Of a stretch of DNA of 64,000 nt, positions 54,699 to 64,000 are shown piece after piece. The DNA is from FEB-22 sp003105195 (lineage in GTDB: Bacteria; Pseudomonadota; Alphaproteobacteria; Rhizobiales; Xanthobacteraceae), in contig JAOSKV010000001.1 of NCBI GenBank assembly GCA_027493405.1, forward strand, positions 560,855 through 624,854, written 5' to 3'. Within the stretch, counting starts at the first letter, position 1. Each line of letters begins with the position of its first letter. The notes under the pieces were generated by a model, which saw only the letters and a list, made by a program, of their open reading frames with translations, was not told the origin of the DNA and searched no databases. The position numbers and the translations under genes are program-made.

Positions 54699-55529
54699 AT
54701 GTTTGACATGAGCGTGAAGTGGCCGCGTGGCGCGCGCGTCGCCGTGATGCTGACCTTCGACTTCGATGCCGAGACGCTGTGGACGTCGCGCGATCCCGAC
54801 AATGCCCGCCGTCCCGGTGTGCTGAGCCAGGGTCGCTACGGCGCGACCGTCGGCGTCCCGAAGATCCTCGACACTCTCGAAGAGGCGGATCTGCGGGGCA
54901 AGGCCACCTTCTTCGTCCCGGGCTGGACCGCCGAGAACCACACGGACCGGGTGGAGCGGATCCTGAAAGGCGGGCACGAAGTCGCGCACCACAGCTATTC
55001 GCACCGTTGGGCCGGCGACTCCGAACAGGACTCCATCGAGGAGATGGAGAAGGGGCTCGAAGCCCTCAAGCGCACGGTGGGCGTCGTCCCGAAGGGCTAT
55101 CGCTCGCCGGCCGGCGAGGTCAACGAGGTGCTGTTCCGCCTGCTGCAGAAGCACAACTTTCTCTACGACTCCTCGCTGATGGACCACATCAACCCGTATC
55201 GCCACAAGCTGCCCGACGGGTCGAAGGGGCCGATCGAGCTCCCCTGGCACTGGAGCCTCGACGACGCGCCGTTCGCGCTGTTCTCGATCAAGAACCCGCG
55301 ACCGATCTTCACCAACGAGCACATGCTCAAGGTCTTCCAGGACGAGTTCCGGGAGATCTACCGCTGGGGAGGCCTGTTCGACCTGGTGATGCATCCGCAG
55401 GTGATCGGCCGGCCGAGCCGCATCGCGTTGCTGCGCGAGATGATCGCCTTCATCCGCACCTTTCCGCAGGTTTGGTTTGCGACCGGCACCGAGATCGCGA
55501 CGGCCTGGTCCGAAGCCCACGAGACGTGA
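54699..55529 (+). CDS. NodB-type polysaccharide deacetylase family protein
   Basis: Encodes 276 residues, no signal peptide. Metal motifs are in LTFDFDAETLW (Asp pair) and HEVAHHSYSHR (His pair); GYRSPAGEVNEVLFRLLQKHNFLYDSSLMD and LFDLVMHPQVIGRPSR follow. The cytoplasmic, signal-less form resembles the PuuE-like/HpPgdA subgroup, whose members hydrolyse cyclic ureides such as allantoin or cyclic imides as well as N-acetyl sugars. Given the neighbours, ring-opening amidohydrolysis is more likely than cell-wall deacetylation. Confidence 0.85.
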   Translation: MFDMSVKWPRGARVAVMLTFDFDAETLWTSRDPDNARRPGVLSQGRYGATVGVPKILDTLEEADLRGKATFFVPGWTAENHTDRVERILKGGHEVAHHSYSHRWAGDSEQDSIEEMEKGLEALKRTVGVVPKGYRSPAGEVNEVLFRLLQKHNFLYDSSLMDHINPYRHKLPDGSKGPIELPWHWSLDDAPFALFSIKNPRPIFTNEHMLKVFQDEFREIYRWGGLFDLVMHPQVIGRPSRIALLREMIAFIRTFPQVWFATGTEIATAWSEAHET

Positions 55530-55581
55530 GAACGCCCGCGAGAGAGGCCGCGCCTCACCCGCGGGCGACCGGATCCGTAAA

Positions 55582-57924
55582 ATGACGCAACAAGAAGAAT
55601 CCATCCGCGTCGAAGGCATCGCGCGGCCCGTCGACATCCGCATCGACCCCTGGGGCATCTCCCACATCGGCGCCGAGAACGACGCCGACCTGTTCTTCGC
55701 CCAGGGCTTCAATGCGGCGCGCGACCGGCTCTGGCAGATCGACCTGTGGCGCAAGCGCGGCCTCGGACTGCTCGCCGCCGACTTCGGCCCGGGCTTTCTC
55801 GCGCAGGACGTCGCTTCGCGCCTGTTTCTCTACCGCGGGTCCATGGAGGAGGAGTGGCGCACCTACTGCGATGATGCCCGCGCCATTTGCACGTCGTTTG
55901 CGGCTGGCATCAACGCCTACATCGCCCTGTGCGAGCGCGAGCCCGATCGGCTGCCGCCGGAGTTCGCCGAGATGGGGACCCGGCCATCCCCCTGGGCGCC
56001 GGAGGACGTGGTGCGCATCCGCAGCCATGCGATGACGCGCAACGTGGTCTCCGAGGTGCTGCGCGCCCGCATGTGGTCGTCGGATCGCCGCAACCACGAC
56101 CTGCGCAAGGTGCTCGAGCCCGAGACCACGCCGCGACCGCAGATCGATCCCGCGAGCATCCCGCTCGACGCGCTCACCTTGTACAAGCTGGCGACCACCG
56201 GCGTGACCTTCTCGGCCGAGCGGCTCGCGGCCGGGCTCGATGAGGTATGGCGCTGGACCAGGGTCACCGACCTCGGCGAGGTGGTCGCGGCAGCCGAGTT
56301 CCAGGGCTCGAACAACTGGGCGATCTCGCCCGCAAAATCGGCGACCGGCCGCCCCATCATGGCGAGCGATCCGCATCGCAGCCATTCGGTCCCCTCGCTG
56401 CGCTATCTCGTGCATTTGCGCGCGCCGGGCCTCGACGTGATCGGGACCGGCGAGCCTTCGGCGCCCGGCATCAGTCTGGGTCACAACGGCCATGCGGCCT
56501 TCAGCATGACCATCTTCTACGCCGACCAGGAGGACCTCTACGTCTACGAGACGCACGAGGGCAGGGCGGACCGGTATCGCTACCGCGACGGCTGGGAAGC
56601 CATGGAGCTGGTCGAGGAGCGCTTTGCGGTGCGCGGCGCCGGCGAGCAGCGGCTGACGCTCCGCTTCACCCGGCACGGCCCGGTGGTCTTCGAGGATCCG
56701 GCCAACCGCCGCGCCTATGCAGTGCGCACCGTGTGGAGCGCGCCCGGCACCGCAGCCTATTTGCGCAGCCTTCACACCATGCGCGTGCGCGACAAGGACG
56801 CCTACCTCGCCTCCATCGCGCGCTGGCACGCGCCGTCCGCCAACCATGTTTACACAGATGTGGGCGGCGACATCGTGTGGTGCCCGTCGGGCGCGGCGCC
56901 GGTGCGCCCGAATTGGGACGGCCTGCTCCCGGTACCGGGCGACGGCCGTTTCGAATGGCAGGGCTTTCTCGACCACGCGCTGTTTCCCCGCATCGTGAAC
57001 CCGCCCGAGGGCTATGTGGCTTCCGCCAATGCGTTCAATCTGCCCGATGGATTTCCCCATGCCATTGGCTACGAATGGATCGAGGACTCGCGGGCGAAAC
57101 GTATCCACGCGGTCCTGCGCGGGGCGCCGCGTCACTCGCTCGATGATGCGCGGCGCCTGCAGACCGACGTGCTGTCGCATCCCGCCTTGCGCATGCGCGC
57201 CGTGCTCGCCGGCGTGACGGCCGATGATGCGAGCCGGCCCGCCATGGCGCTGCTCGTCGATTGGGACGGGCGCCTCGAGGTGGACAGCGCCGCAGCCGCT
57301 CTCTTCGAGCTGTGGTGGGCGCGGCACCTGCGCGCGGCGCTGTTCGCGCGGCTCGAGCCGGACCCCGAGCTGCGCGTCCTGCTCGCGCCCGGCGACGTCG
57401 CCGGCATGCTGCGCGCCCTCGAAGCGCCGGACGATCGCTTCGGCCCCGATCCGGCCGCGGCGCGCGACGCCATGCTGCGAGAGACGCTGGCCGCCGCCTG
57501 GGCAGACTGCGCGGCACGGATGGGACCCGATGCCGCGACTTGGGGCTGGGGACGGCTGCACCACGCCTTCTTCGAGCACGCGCTCTCCTTTCGCGGCGAG
57601 ACGATGGCGCGCTTCTCGCCCGATGTGGGGCCGTTTCCTCACGGCGGAAGCGCCTCGACGCCGATGCACACCGGCTACCGGCCGGGAGATTTCCGCACTG
57701 TCCTCGGCGCCTCCGTGCGCATGGTCATGGATGTCGGCAATTGGGACGCCAGCACCTGCATCAACGCACCCGGCCAATCCGGTGACCCGCGCTCGCCGCA
57801 CTACCGCGATCTGGCGCCCATCTGGGCGCGCGGCGAGTACGTGCCGATGCTCTATTCCCAGGAGGCGGTCGCGGCCGCCACCGTCCAGCACATCGTGCTG
57901 CAGCCGGCGGAGCAGGCCGCATGA
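55582..57924 (+). CDS. Penicillin acylase family Ntn hydrolase
   Basis: Encodes 780 residues. The alpha region has PVDIRIDPWGISHIGAENDADLFFAQGFNAARDRLWQIDLWRKRGLG, as in penicillin/cephalosporin acylases. The autocatalytic nucleophile is Ser243 in the motif FQGSNNWAISPAKSATGRPI. Later HTGYRPGDFRTVLGASVRMVMDVGNWD is family typical. The protein self-cleaves to alpha and beta chains and hydrolyses amide bonds of acyl or lactam compounds. There is no signal peptide, unlike periplasmic penicillin acylases, so it acts inside the cell on imported substrate. The stop overlaps the hydantoinase A start. Confidence 0.9.
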   Translation: MTQQEESIRVEGIARPVDIRIDPWGISHIGAENDADLFFAQGFNAARDRLWQIDLWRKRGLGLLAADFGPGFLAQDVASRLFLYRGSMEEEWRTYCDDARAICTSFAAGINAYIALCEREPDRLPPEFAEMGTRPSPWAPEDVVRIRSHAMTRNVVSEVLRARMWSSDRRNHDLRKVLEPETTPRPQIDPASIPLDALTLYKLATTGVTFSAERLAAGLDEVWRWTRVTDLGEVVAAAEFQGSNNWAISPAKSATGRPIMASDPHRSHSVPSLRYLVHLRAPGLDVIGTGEPSAPGISLGHNGHAAFSMTIFYADQEDLYVYETHEGRADRYRYRDGWEAMELVEERFAVRGAGEQRLTLRFTRHGPVVFEDPANRRAYAVRTVWSAPGTAAYLRSLHTMRVRDKDAYLASIARWHAPSANHVYTDVGGDIVWCPSGAAPVRPNWDGLLPVPGDGRFEWQGFLDHALFPRIVNPPEGYVASANAFNLPDGFPHAIGYEWIEDSRAKRIHAVLRGAPRHSLDDARRLQTDVLSHPALRMRAVLAGVTADDASRPAMALLVDWDGRLEVDSAAAALFELWWARHLRAALFARLEPDPELRVLLAPGDVAGMLRALEAPDDRFGPDPAAARDAMLRETLAAAWADCAARMGPDAATWGWGRLHHAFFEHALSFRGETMARFSPDVGPFPHGGSASTPMHTGYRPGDFRTVLGASVRMVMDVGNWDASTCINAPGQSGDPRSPHYRDLAPIWARGEYVPMLYSQEAVAAATVQHIVLQPAEQAA

Positions 57925-59921
57925 CCGGACGGATCGGCGTCGAGATCGGCGGGACCTTCACGGACATGGTGTGGATCGACCGCGCCGGCGCGCTGCGCAC
58001 CGGCAAGACGCCCTCGACCCCGCAGGCGATCCACGAGGCCGTGCTGCGCGTGATCGACGAAGCGGGCGTCACGCTCGGCGAGATCGAGCAGGTGGCCCAC
58101 GGCTCCACGGTGGCGACCAACGCCCTGATCACGCGCCGCGGCGCCAAGGCCGCGCTCGTGACCACGGCCGGCTTCCGCGATGCCCTGATCATCGGCCGGG
58201 CCGATCGCGACCACGACATCTACAGCATGCGGTACCGCCACCCGGAACCGCCGATCCGGCGCGGCATGATCCGCGAGGTGGAGGAGCGCATCCTGCACGA
58301 CGGCACGGTGCTGCAGCCGCTCGATCCGGAGGCGGCTTGGCGCGCGATTCATCCGTTGATCCAGGACGGCGTCGACGGAATCGCGATCTGCCTGCTGCAC
58401 TCCTACCGCAACCCGGCGCACGAGAAGTTGCTGGTCGAGCTCCTGCGCGTGCGTGCGCCCCATGTGGCGGTCTCGGCGAGCCACGAGGTCTCCCCCGAAT
58501 TCCGCGAATACGAACGCAGCGTCACGACCACCGTGAACGCCTTCGTCGGTCCCGTGGTGGGGCACTATGTCCGCGAGCTGAGCGAGGGCCTCGCCGATCG
58601 CGGCTACGCGGGCGTGCTGCAGATCATGCAGTCGAACGGCGGCATGATGCCGGCCGATGCGGCCAGCTCCAACGCCGTGCGCATGCTGCTCTCGGGCCCC
58701 GCGGCCGGGATCCGCGCCGCCATGTGGTTCGCGCGGCGCAACCGGGTCGCCGACGCGATCACCCTCGACATGGGCGGCACCAGCACCGATGTCGCGATTG
58801 CGCCCGGCCTCGTGCCCGCAACCGTGCCGGAGCTGAAGATCGACGGATTGCCGGTGCGAACCGCCTCCGTCGACATGGCGACCATCGGCGCCGGCGGCGG
58901 CAGCATCGCGACCATCGACCGCGGCGGCTTTCTCGCGGTCGGCCCGGAGAGCGCCGGCGCGCTGCCGGGCCCGGCCTGTTACGACCGCGGCGGAACGCGC
59001 GCGACGGTGACCGATGCGCAGGTGATTGCCGGGCTGCTGCGCCCGACGCGCTTCTTCGGCGGTCGCATGGTTCTGCGCGAGGATCTCGCGCGCCGCTCGC
59101 TCGAGCAGCTGGACTTCCGCGGGGGCTTGCGCGAAGCCGCGGATGCGGTGCTGCGCGTCGTGAACAGCAACATGGCGAGCGCCGTGCGGCTCGTCTCGGC
59201 GCGGCGGGGCATCGATCCGTCCGGCTACACCATCGTCGCCTATGGCGGCGGCGGTCCGCTGCACGCCGCCATGGTCGCCGAGGAGCTCGGCATGCGTGCC
59301 GTGCTGGTGCCCTGGGCGCCGGGCCTTGCCAGCGCGTTCGGCCTGCTCATTGCGGATACGGTGATCGACGTCGCGCAGAGCGACATTCATCCACTGGCCG
59401 AGACAAGCCTGGATGCCGACCGGCTGAAGGCGCTGGCGGCGCGCGCCGCCGAGGCCGCGGCGCAGAACGGCATCGAGGCGGACGACTACGCGGTCTCGGT
59501 CGGTCTCGACATGCGTTATGCCGGGCAGGCTTTCGAGCTGACCGTCTGGACCGAGGGACGTCCGGCATCGCCCGCAGAGTTGCGGCGCCTGTTCGAGGAC
59601 GAGCACCGCAGCCGCTACGGCTATGCGCGGGCGAAGCTCTCGGTCGAGGTCGTTGGCTATCGCATCCGCCTGGTGCGGGCCAATGCGGCAAAGCTCGAGA
59701 CGCCCCTTCCCGCCAGTGACGCTTCTGCGCCCGAAGCCGTCTCCCTCACCATGGCGGGCCGCGAGATCCCGGCAACGCTGCTTGCGCGCGACGCCATGCG
59801 GCCCGGAACGCACGTCGCCGGCGCCGCCATCCTGGTCGAGGCCACCTCCACCACCTTCGTTCCTCCCGAATGGGAGGCCGAGGTGCTGCCCACGGGCGAT
59901 CTCATGCTGAGGCGGTCATGA
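57921..59921 (+). CDS. hyuA: Hydantoinase A/acetone carboxylase beta-like subunit
   Basis: Encodes 666 residues. N-terminal ATP-binding actin-like fold: GVEIGGTFTDMVWID, VAHGSTVATNALITRRGAKAALVTTAGFRDALIIGR, then QSNGGMMPADAASSNAVRMLLSGPAAG and DMGGTSTDVAI. These are the HyuA hallmarks. With HyuB it hydrolyses hydantoins, 5-oxoproline or lactams at the cost of ATP. Overlaps HyuB by four bases. Which ring is opened cannot be read from sequence; caprolactamase and N-methylhydantoinase share this form. Confidence 0.92.
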   Translation: MTGRIGVEIGGTFTDMVWIDRAGALRTGKTPSTPQAIHEAVLRVIDEAGVTLGEIEQVAHGSTVATNALITRRGAKAALVTTAGFRDALIIGRADRDHDIYSMRYRHPEPPIRRGMIREVEERILHDGTVLQPLDPEAAWRAIHPLIQDGVDGIAICLLHSYRNPAHEKLLVELLRVRAPHVAVSASHEVSPEFREYERSVTTTVNAFVGPVVGHYVRELSEGLADRGYAGVLQIMQSNGGMMPADAASSNAVRMLLSGPAAGIRAAMWFARRNRVADAITLDMGGTSTDVAIAPGLVPATVPELKIDGLPVRTASVDMATIGAGGGSIATIDRGGFLAVGPESAGALPGPACYDRGGTRATVTDAQVIAGLLRPTRFFGGRMVLREDLARRSLEQLDFRGGLREAADAVLRVVNSNMASAVRLVSARRGIDPSGYTIVAYGGGGPLHAAMVAEELGMRAVLVPWAPGLASAFGLLIADTVIDVAQSDIHPLAETSLDADRLKALAARAAEAAAQNGIEADDYAVSVGLDMRYAGQAFELTVWTEGRPASPAELRRLFEDEHRSRYGYARAKLSVEVVGYRIRLVRANAAKLETPLPASDASAPEAVSLTMAGREIPATLLARDAMRPGTHVAGAAILVEATSTTFVPPEWEAEVLPTGDLMLRRS

Positions 59922-61588
59922 CCGAAGACCGGACGCGTATCGCCATCCTCGCCCGTGCGCTGCAGGCGACGGCCGACGAGATGGCCGCCAATCTGATCCG
60001 CTCGGCCTTCTCGGCCGTCGTCCGCGAGGCGCGCGACTGCTCGACCGCGCTGCTCGACCGGTATGGGCGCGTGGTCGGCCAGGCCGACATGATCCCGATG
60101 CAAACCGCCGCGCTGAGCAGCTCCTTCGTGGCCGCCGCGGAGCAACTCGACCTCTCTGGCGTCGGCCCGGGCCATTGCATCGTCATGAACGACGCCTACA
60201 GCGGCGGCCAGCATCTCAACGACATCATCCTGTTCAGCCCGATCTTCCACGGCGGCGAACTCATCGGCTGGAGTGGCAGCACCGCCCACCATCTCGACAT
60301 CGGCGGCGGCTCCGCGGGCGTGAACACCCGCGCGACCGAGCTGATCCAGGAGGGCCTGATCATCCCGCCACTGCTGCTGGAGGTCGCGCGCGACTGGCAT
60401 GGCGGGATGATCGAGCGGCTGATCTTCGCGAATATCCGCACGCCCGAGATCGGTCTCGGCGACATGGACGCGCAGTTCGCGGCGAACCGCGTCGGCGTGA
60501 AGCGCATCCAGGAGATGGCCGACCGCTTCGGCGCCGCCACGGTGCTGAACGCCATGCAGGAGGTCCTCGACTACAGCGAGCGGCGCATGCGCGCGGCCAT
60601 CGCCGCTATCCCGGACGGCACCTGGACCGGCGAGGCCTGGATGGACGGCGACGGCTGGGACGACACGAGCGCGCCGATCCGCATCGTCGCCACCGTGACC
60701 GTCGCGGGCAGCGAGGCCACGATCGACTTCACGGGCACCGACGGCCAGGTGCGCACCATGTTCAACTCGCCGATCGCGAGCAGCATCGCGGGCGCCGTGA
60801 CGGCGCTGCGCAGCATCCTGGCCGACACCGACATGCCGGCGAATGACGGCTGCAACCGGCCGCTGCGCATCATCGTGCCCGAAGGCACGATCCTCAATCC
60901 GCGCAAGGGCGCGCCGGTGCGCGCCCGCGCCACCGCCTCCTGCCGCGCCCTCGACGCGGTGCACGACGCGCTCGGCAAGATCGTTCCCGACCGCGTGCCG
61001 GCGCAGGGCTCCAACGCCACCACCGGCTTCTTCCTGAGCTGGCCGCGGCCGGGCGGCGGGTTTGCGATCCACATCGACGTGCTCGGAGGCGGGTGGGGCG
61101 CTGCGAAGGGATACGATGCGATCCATTGCACCGACCACGTGCTTTCCTCGTGCCGGCTGACGCCGTCGGAATCCATCGAGCAGCTCAGCCCTCATATCCG
61201 CATCGAGGGCTTCGGCCTGATCCAGGATTCCTGGGGTGCCGGGGAATTCAACGGCGGCATGGGCATCGTCCGGCGCTATCGCATCCTGAAGGATGGCGTC
61301 GTGCTCAGCCTCTATTCGGACCGCTTCCGCCTGCCGCCCAAGGGTCGCGAGAGCGGCACGGACGGCGCGCTTGCCGCCCTGACGGTGCAGCGTGACGGCA
61401 AGCTGATCGTCCTGGGTGCGACCAGCACCTTCGAGTTGCGCACGGGTGACCTCGTCGAGATCCGGCTGCCGGGCGGAGGAGGCTGGGGCGATCCGCGCCG
61501 ACGCGATCGCGCGGCGGTCGCGCGGGATCTCGCCGACGGATTGATCTCGGCGGAGTTCGCCGGGCGCCATTACGGGAGAGTCGAATGA
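59918..61588 (+). CDS. hyuB: Hydantoinase B-like subunit
   Basis: Encodes 556 residues. Hallmarks: ATADEMAANLIRSAFSAVVREARDCSTALLD, GPGHCIVMNDAYSGGQHLNDIILFSPIFH, STAHHLDIGG (metal ligands), RMRAAIAAIPDGTWTGEAWMD and LPGGGGWGDPRRRD near the end. It carries the catalytic metal site for ring opening, while HyuA binds ATP. The ATG overlaps the HyuA stop and the stop overlaps the second M20 gene. Confidence 0.92.
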   Translation: MTEDRTRIAILARALQATADEMAANLIRSAFSAVVREARDCSTALLDRYGRVVGQADMIPMQTAALSSSFVAAAEQLDLSGVGPGHCIVMNDAYSGGQHLNDIILFSPIFHGGELIGWSGSTAHHLDIGGGSAGVNTRATELIQEGLIIPPLLLEVARDWHGGMIERLIFANIRTPEIGLGDMDAQFAANRVGVKRIQEMADRFGAATVLNAMQEVLDYSERRMRAAIAAIPDGTWTGEAWMDGDGWDDTSAPIRIVATVTVAGSEATIDFTGTDGQVRTMFNSPIASSIAGAVTALRSILADTDMPANDGCNRPLRIIVPEGTILNPRKGAPVRARATASCRALDAVHDALGKIVPDRVPAQGSNATTGFFLSWPRPGGGFAIHIDVLGGGWGAAKGYDAIHCTDHVLSSCRLTPSESIEQLSPHIRIEGFGLIQDSWGAGEFNGGMGIVRRYRILKDGVVLSLYSDRFRLPPKGRESGTDGALAALTVQRDGKLIVLGATSTFELRTGDLVEIRLPGGGGWGDPRRRDRAAVARDLADGLISAEFAGRHYGRVE

Positions 61589-62766
61589 ACGCACAAGACC
61601 GGCGGCTGCCGCGCGCGGCCGATTTCGACGCCGAGGAGCTGCTCGCCGGCATCGTGAGCTGGGTCGAGATGGAGACACCATCGGAGCGGCCGGACCTGAT
61701 CGACCGCCTGCTCGACCATGTGGAGGCCCGGTTCACCGGCCTGCCGGTGTCCATGCGGCGTATTCCGGGCCGTGACGGCTGCGGCGGACAGCTCGTGCTG
61801 ACCTATGCGCCGGGCGGGCTCAACGGCAAGCCGGCGCTGCTGATGGGCCACATCGACACCGTGTGGGCGGCCGGCACCCTGGCGCAGCGGCCCGTGCGCC
61901 GCGAGGGTGACCGGGTTTTCGGCCCCGGCATCTTCGACATGAAGGCGGGATCCTATCTCGCGGCCGAGAGCCTGCGCCGCATTGCGGCGGCCGGCCTCGT
62001 GCCGCCGCGTCCGATCGTCGTCTTTCTCAACTCCGACGAGGAGATCGGCAGCGGCACCTCGCGCGAGACCATCGAGGAGCTGTCGGGTGGCGCCGCCTTC
62101 GTGATGGTGCCGGAGCCGGCCTTCGAGGCGCCCGGCACGGTCGTCACCATGCGCAAGGGCTGGGGCCGCTTCACGCTGAAGGCCTTCGGCCGCTCTTCGC
62201 ATGCGGGCGGCAATCTGTCCGATGGCCGCAGTGCGATCCGCGAGATCGCCCGGCACATCCTCGACATCGAGGGCCTCACCGAGAAGGAGCCGCACGCGAC
62301 CTTCAATGTCGGCACCGTGAATGGCGGCACGCGCCCGAACGTGGTCCCGGCCGAGGCCGTGATCGAGATCGACATGCGTGCCGACGACCTCGCGACCGCG
62401 AACCGACTCGTCGCCACCATCCTGGCGCGCCGTCCCTACGATCCCGACATCCGCCTGGAGGTGACGGGCGGCATCAACCGGCCGCCCTTCGAGCGCAGCC
62501 CCGCAGTGGCGCGCATGTATGCGGCGACCGTCGATCTCGCGCGCGAGCTCGATCTGCCCATGGCCGAGACCCGGCGCGGCGGCGTTTCGGACGGCAACTT
62601 CTCGGCGGCGCTCGGCCTTCCGGTGATCGACGGGCTCGGCTGCAACGGCGGCGGCGCGCATGCGATCGACGAGCACATCCTGGTCTCGACCATCGCGCCG
62701 CGTGCGGCGCTGTTCCACGGCATGCTCATGTCGCGCGACTTCCAGGACAAGGTCGTCGCGGAATGA
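61585..62766 (+). CDS. M20 family metallohydrolase (second copy)
   Basis: Encodes 393 residues. Motifs: LLMGHIDTVWAAG, FGPGIFDMKAGSYLA, NSDEEIGSGTSRE, VPEPAFEAPGTVVTMRKGWGRFTL, SSHAGGNLSDGRSAI and GGAHAIDEHIL. It resembles the copy at 52743-53885 but is clearly diverged, suggesting different substrates or successive steps, such as removing a carbamoyl or C-terminal residue after hydantoin opening. Overlaps hyuB and the amidase gene by four bases each. Confidence 0.9.
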   Translation: MNAQDRRLPRAADFDAEELLAGIVSWVEMETPSERPDLIDRLLDHVEARFTGLPVSMRRIPGRDGCGGQLVLTYAPGGLNGKPALLMGHIDTVWAAGTLAQRPVRREGDRVFGPGIFDMKAGSYLAAESLRRIAAAGLVPPRPIVVFLNSDEEIGSGTSRETIEELSGGAAFVMVPEPAFEAPGTVVTMRKGWGRFTLKAFGRSSHAGGNLSDGRSAIREIARHILDIEGLTEKEPHATFNVGTVNGGTRPNVVPAEAVIEIDMRADDLATANRLVATILARRPYDPDIRLEVTGGINRPPFERSPAVARMYAATVDLARELDLPMAETRRGGVSDGNFSAALGLPVIDGLGCNGGGAHAIDEHILVSTIAPRAALFHGMLMSRDFQDKVVAE

Positions 62767-64000
62767 GCATCAGGCATACGGACTATGATGCGCTCGACGC
62801 CGTCGCGATGGCGGATCTCGTGGCGCGGCGCGAGGTGCATCCCGGCGATCTGCTCGATCACGCGCTGGAGCGGGTCGCGGCACTCAATCCGCGCCTCAAC
62901 GCCGTCGTGAACCTGCAGGAGGAGGTGGCCCGGCGCCACATCGCCGAGGGTCTCCCGGCCGGGGCGCTCCGCGGCGTCCCGTTTCTGCTCAAGGACCTCG
63001 GCTGCGAGGCGATCGAGTTTCCCTGCAACAACGGCTCGCGACTGCTCGCCGTGCAGCGCTATCCGCGCGATTCCGCGATCTATCTGAAGATCCGCGAGGC
63101 CGGCCTCGTCACCTTCGGACGCACGACCTCGCCCGAAGGCGGCATCGGCCCCGCCAGCGAAGCCGCCGTCTATGGCGCCCCGACGCGCAACCCTTGGGAC
63201 CTGGAGCGCACCCCCGGCGGCTCGTCGGGCGGCGCGGCGGCGGCCGTCGGCGCCGGCATCGTGCCCGCGGCGCACGGCTCGGATGGCGGCGGCTCGGTCC
63301 GCATCCCGGCTTCGTGCTGCGGCCTGTTCGGCTTCAAGGCGACGCGCGCGCGCTTTCCCGACGGCCCCTATGCGGGCGAGGGATGGGCCGGAATGGCCAT
63401 CGACGGATTCCTCACACGCAGCGTGCGCGACACCGCCGTGCTCGCCGACGCCTGTGCGGGCGCCGACCTCGGCGCGCCCTATTGGGCGCCGCCGCTGCGC
63501 GCCTCGCATGTCGATGCGATCTCTCGGCCACCGCCGCGCCTGCGCGTTGCGCTGTGCGACACCACCTTCACGGGCGACCCGATCGATCCCGAGATCCGCG
63601 ATGCGGTCCACGACGCGGCACGCCTGCTCGAGAGCCTTGGCCACCGCGTCGAGCCTGCAGGTCCGCAGGCCGATACGCTGGGCATGATGCAGGCGTGGAC
63701 CAAGATCGTCGCCTGCGGCACGGCGTTTGCGGTGCGGCGTGCCCTGCGCGGCCGCCCGCTGCAGCCCGATGACCTCGAAGGCGTGGCCCGCGGCGCCGTC
63801 GCCTATGCCGAAACGGTCTCCGGCGCCGACTATGTCGAGGCGCTCGGACGCATCCACGCCTACGGACGCGAGCTCGCCGCCTTCTTCACCGAGCACGACA
63901 TTCTCCTGACCGCGACCCTGGCGGAGCTCCCGGCCAAGATCGGGCGCTTCGCCCACGACACGGAGGACTATGTCGGCTATCGCACCGGGCCCGGCATGGT
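62763..64000 (+). CDS. Amidase signature family enzyme (partial)
   Basis: Runs from an ATG overlapping the second M20 stop to the window edge with no stop, about 412 residues seen; full-length amidases are about 450-500. The catalytic triad is visible: Lys in PFLLKDLGCEAI, the cis-Ser in TPGGSSGGAAAAVGAG, and nucleophile Ser in GSDGGGSVRIPASCCGLFGFK. It hydrolyses a linear amide to acid and ammonia. As the thirteenth gene it would complete release of nitrogen from the imported compound. Confidence 0.92.
   Translation, partial: MSIRHTDYDALDAVAMADLVARREVHPGDLLDHALERVAALNPRLNAVVNLQEEVARRHIAEGLPAGALRGVPFLLKDLGCEAIEFPCNNGSRLLAVQRYPRDSAIYLKIREAGLVTFGRTTSPEGGIGPASEAAVYGAPTRNPWDLERTPGGSSGGAAAAVGAGIVPAAHGSDGGGSVRIPASCCGLFGFKATRARFPDGPYAGEGWAGMAIDGFLTRSVRDTAVLADACAGADLGAPYWAPPLRASHVDAISRPPPRLRVALCDTTFTGDPIDPEIRDAVHDAARLLESLGHRVEPAGPQADTLGMMQAWTKIVACGTAFAVRRALRGRPLQPDDLEGVARGAVAYAETVSGADYVEALGRIHAYGRELAAFFTEHDILLTATLAELPAKIGRFAHDTEDYVGYRTGPGM

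Overview
The window is a very G+C-rich stretch that looks alphaproteobacterial (Hyphomicrobiales/Rhodospirillales-like is my inference). Support comes from GroEL, phasin, Liv-type transporters, ATGA-coupled operons and FNR/FixK-type boxes. About 45 protein genes are tightly packed. No rRNA, tRNA, CRISPR array or insertion sequence was seen. The sequence appears to be draft quality: about ten genes carry single-base indels, mostly in G or C runs, and two short homopolymer-filled patches sit inside vapC and a livJ-like gene.

Region 1 (1-48 kb) reads as one low-oxygen survival and storage island. Ten exact TTGA-N6-TCAA palindromes (FNR/FixK/Anr type), plus one degenerate copy, lie in front of nearly every transcription unit, usually 33-96 bp before the start codon. 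The units they precede are: a secreted Tyr/Pro-rich protein; a lone GroEL; a BON protein diverging from a ribosome-hibernation/cold-shock fusion plus PolX; an alpha/beta hydrolase plus phosphoribosyltransferase diverging from an APH-like kinase; DUF2267 plus PRPP synthetase; a 14-gene operon (CBS, acetyl-CoA synthetase-like, PDH E1a-E1b-E2, ACP, nicotinate phosphoribosyltransferase, nicotinamidase, ABC importer, LOG-like, ChaB); a second ABC importer; FFLEELY-ALDH-GMC-SDR-GpsA diverging from a WS/DGAT wax ester synthase; phasin-patatin-TPR diverging from a fatty acyl-CoA reductase plus acyl-CoA ligase; a Lon-like protease plus USP-like protein; and an ACP-FAAL-acyltransferase fusion.

Together these genes suggest that, when oxygen falls, cells protect ribosomes and proteins, recycle NAD (PncA, PncB, Prs), make acetyl-CoA, and place reducing power into fatty alcohols, wax esters/TAG or PHA granules. 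The gene set strongly resembles the mycobacterial DosR dormancy regulon in content but carries an FNR/FixK-type signal. No FNR/FixK regulator gene is in the window, so control must be in trans.

Region 2 (48-64 kb) is a separate plus-strand catabolic operon with no FNR box that I noticed: livF-livJ-livH-livM-livG, an M20 hydrolase, an IclR regulator, a NodB-type deacetylase, a penicillin-acylase-like Ntn hydrolase, hydantoinase A and B, a second M20 hydrolase and an amidase that runs off the right edge. It probably imports and hydrolyses an amide, lactam or cyclic ureide. A sigma70-like promoter followed by a perfect 7-bp inverted repeat precedes livF. At the far left lie a broken vapBC-type toxin-antitoxin pair with a large palindromic operator and a partial secreted protein.
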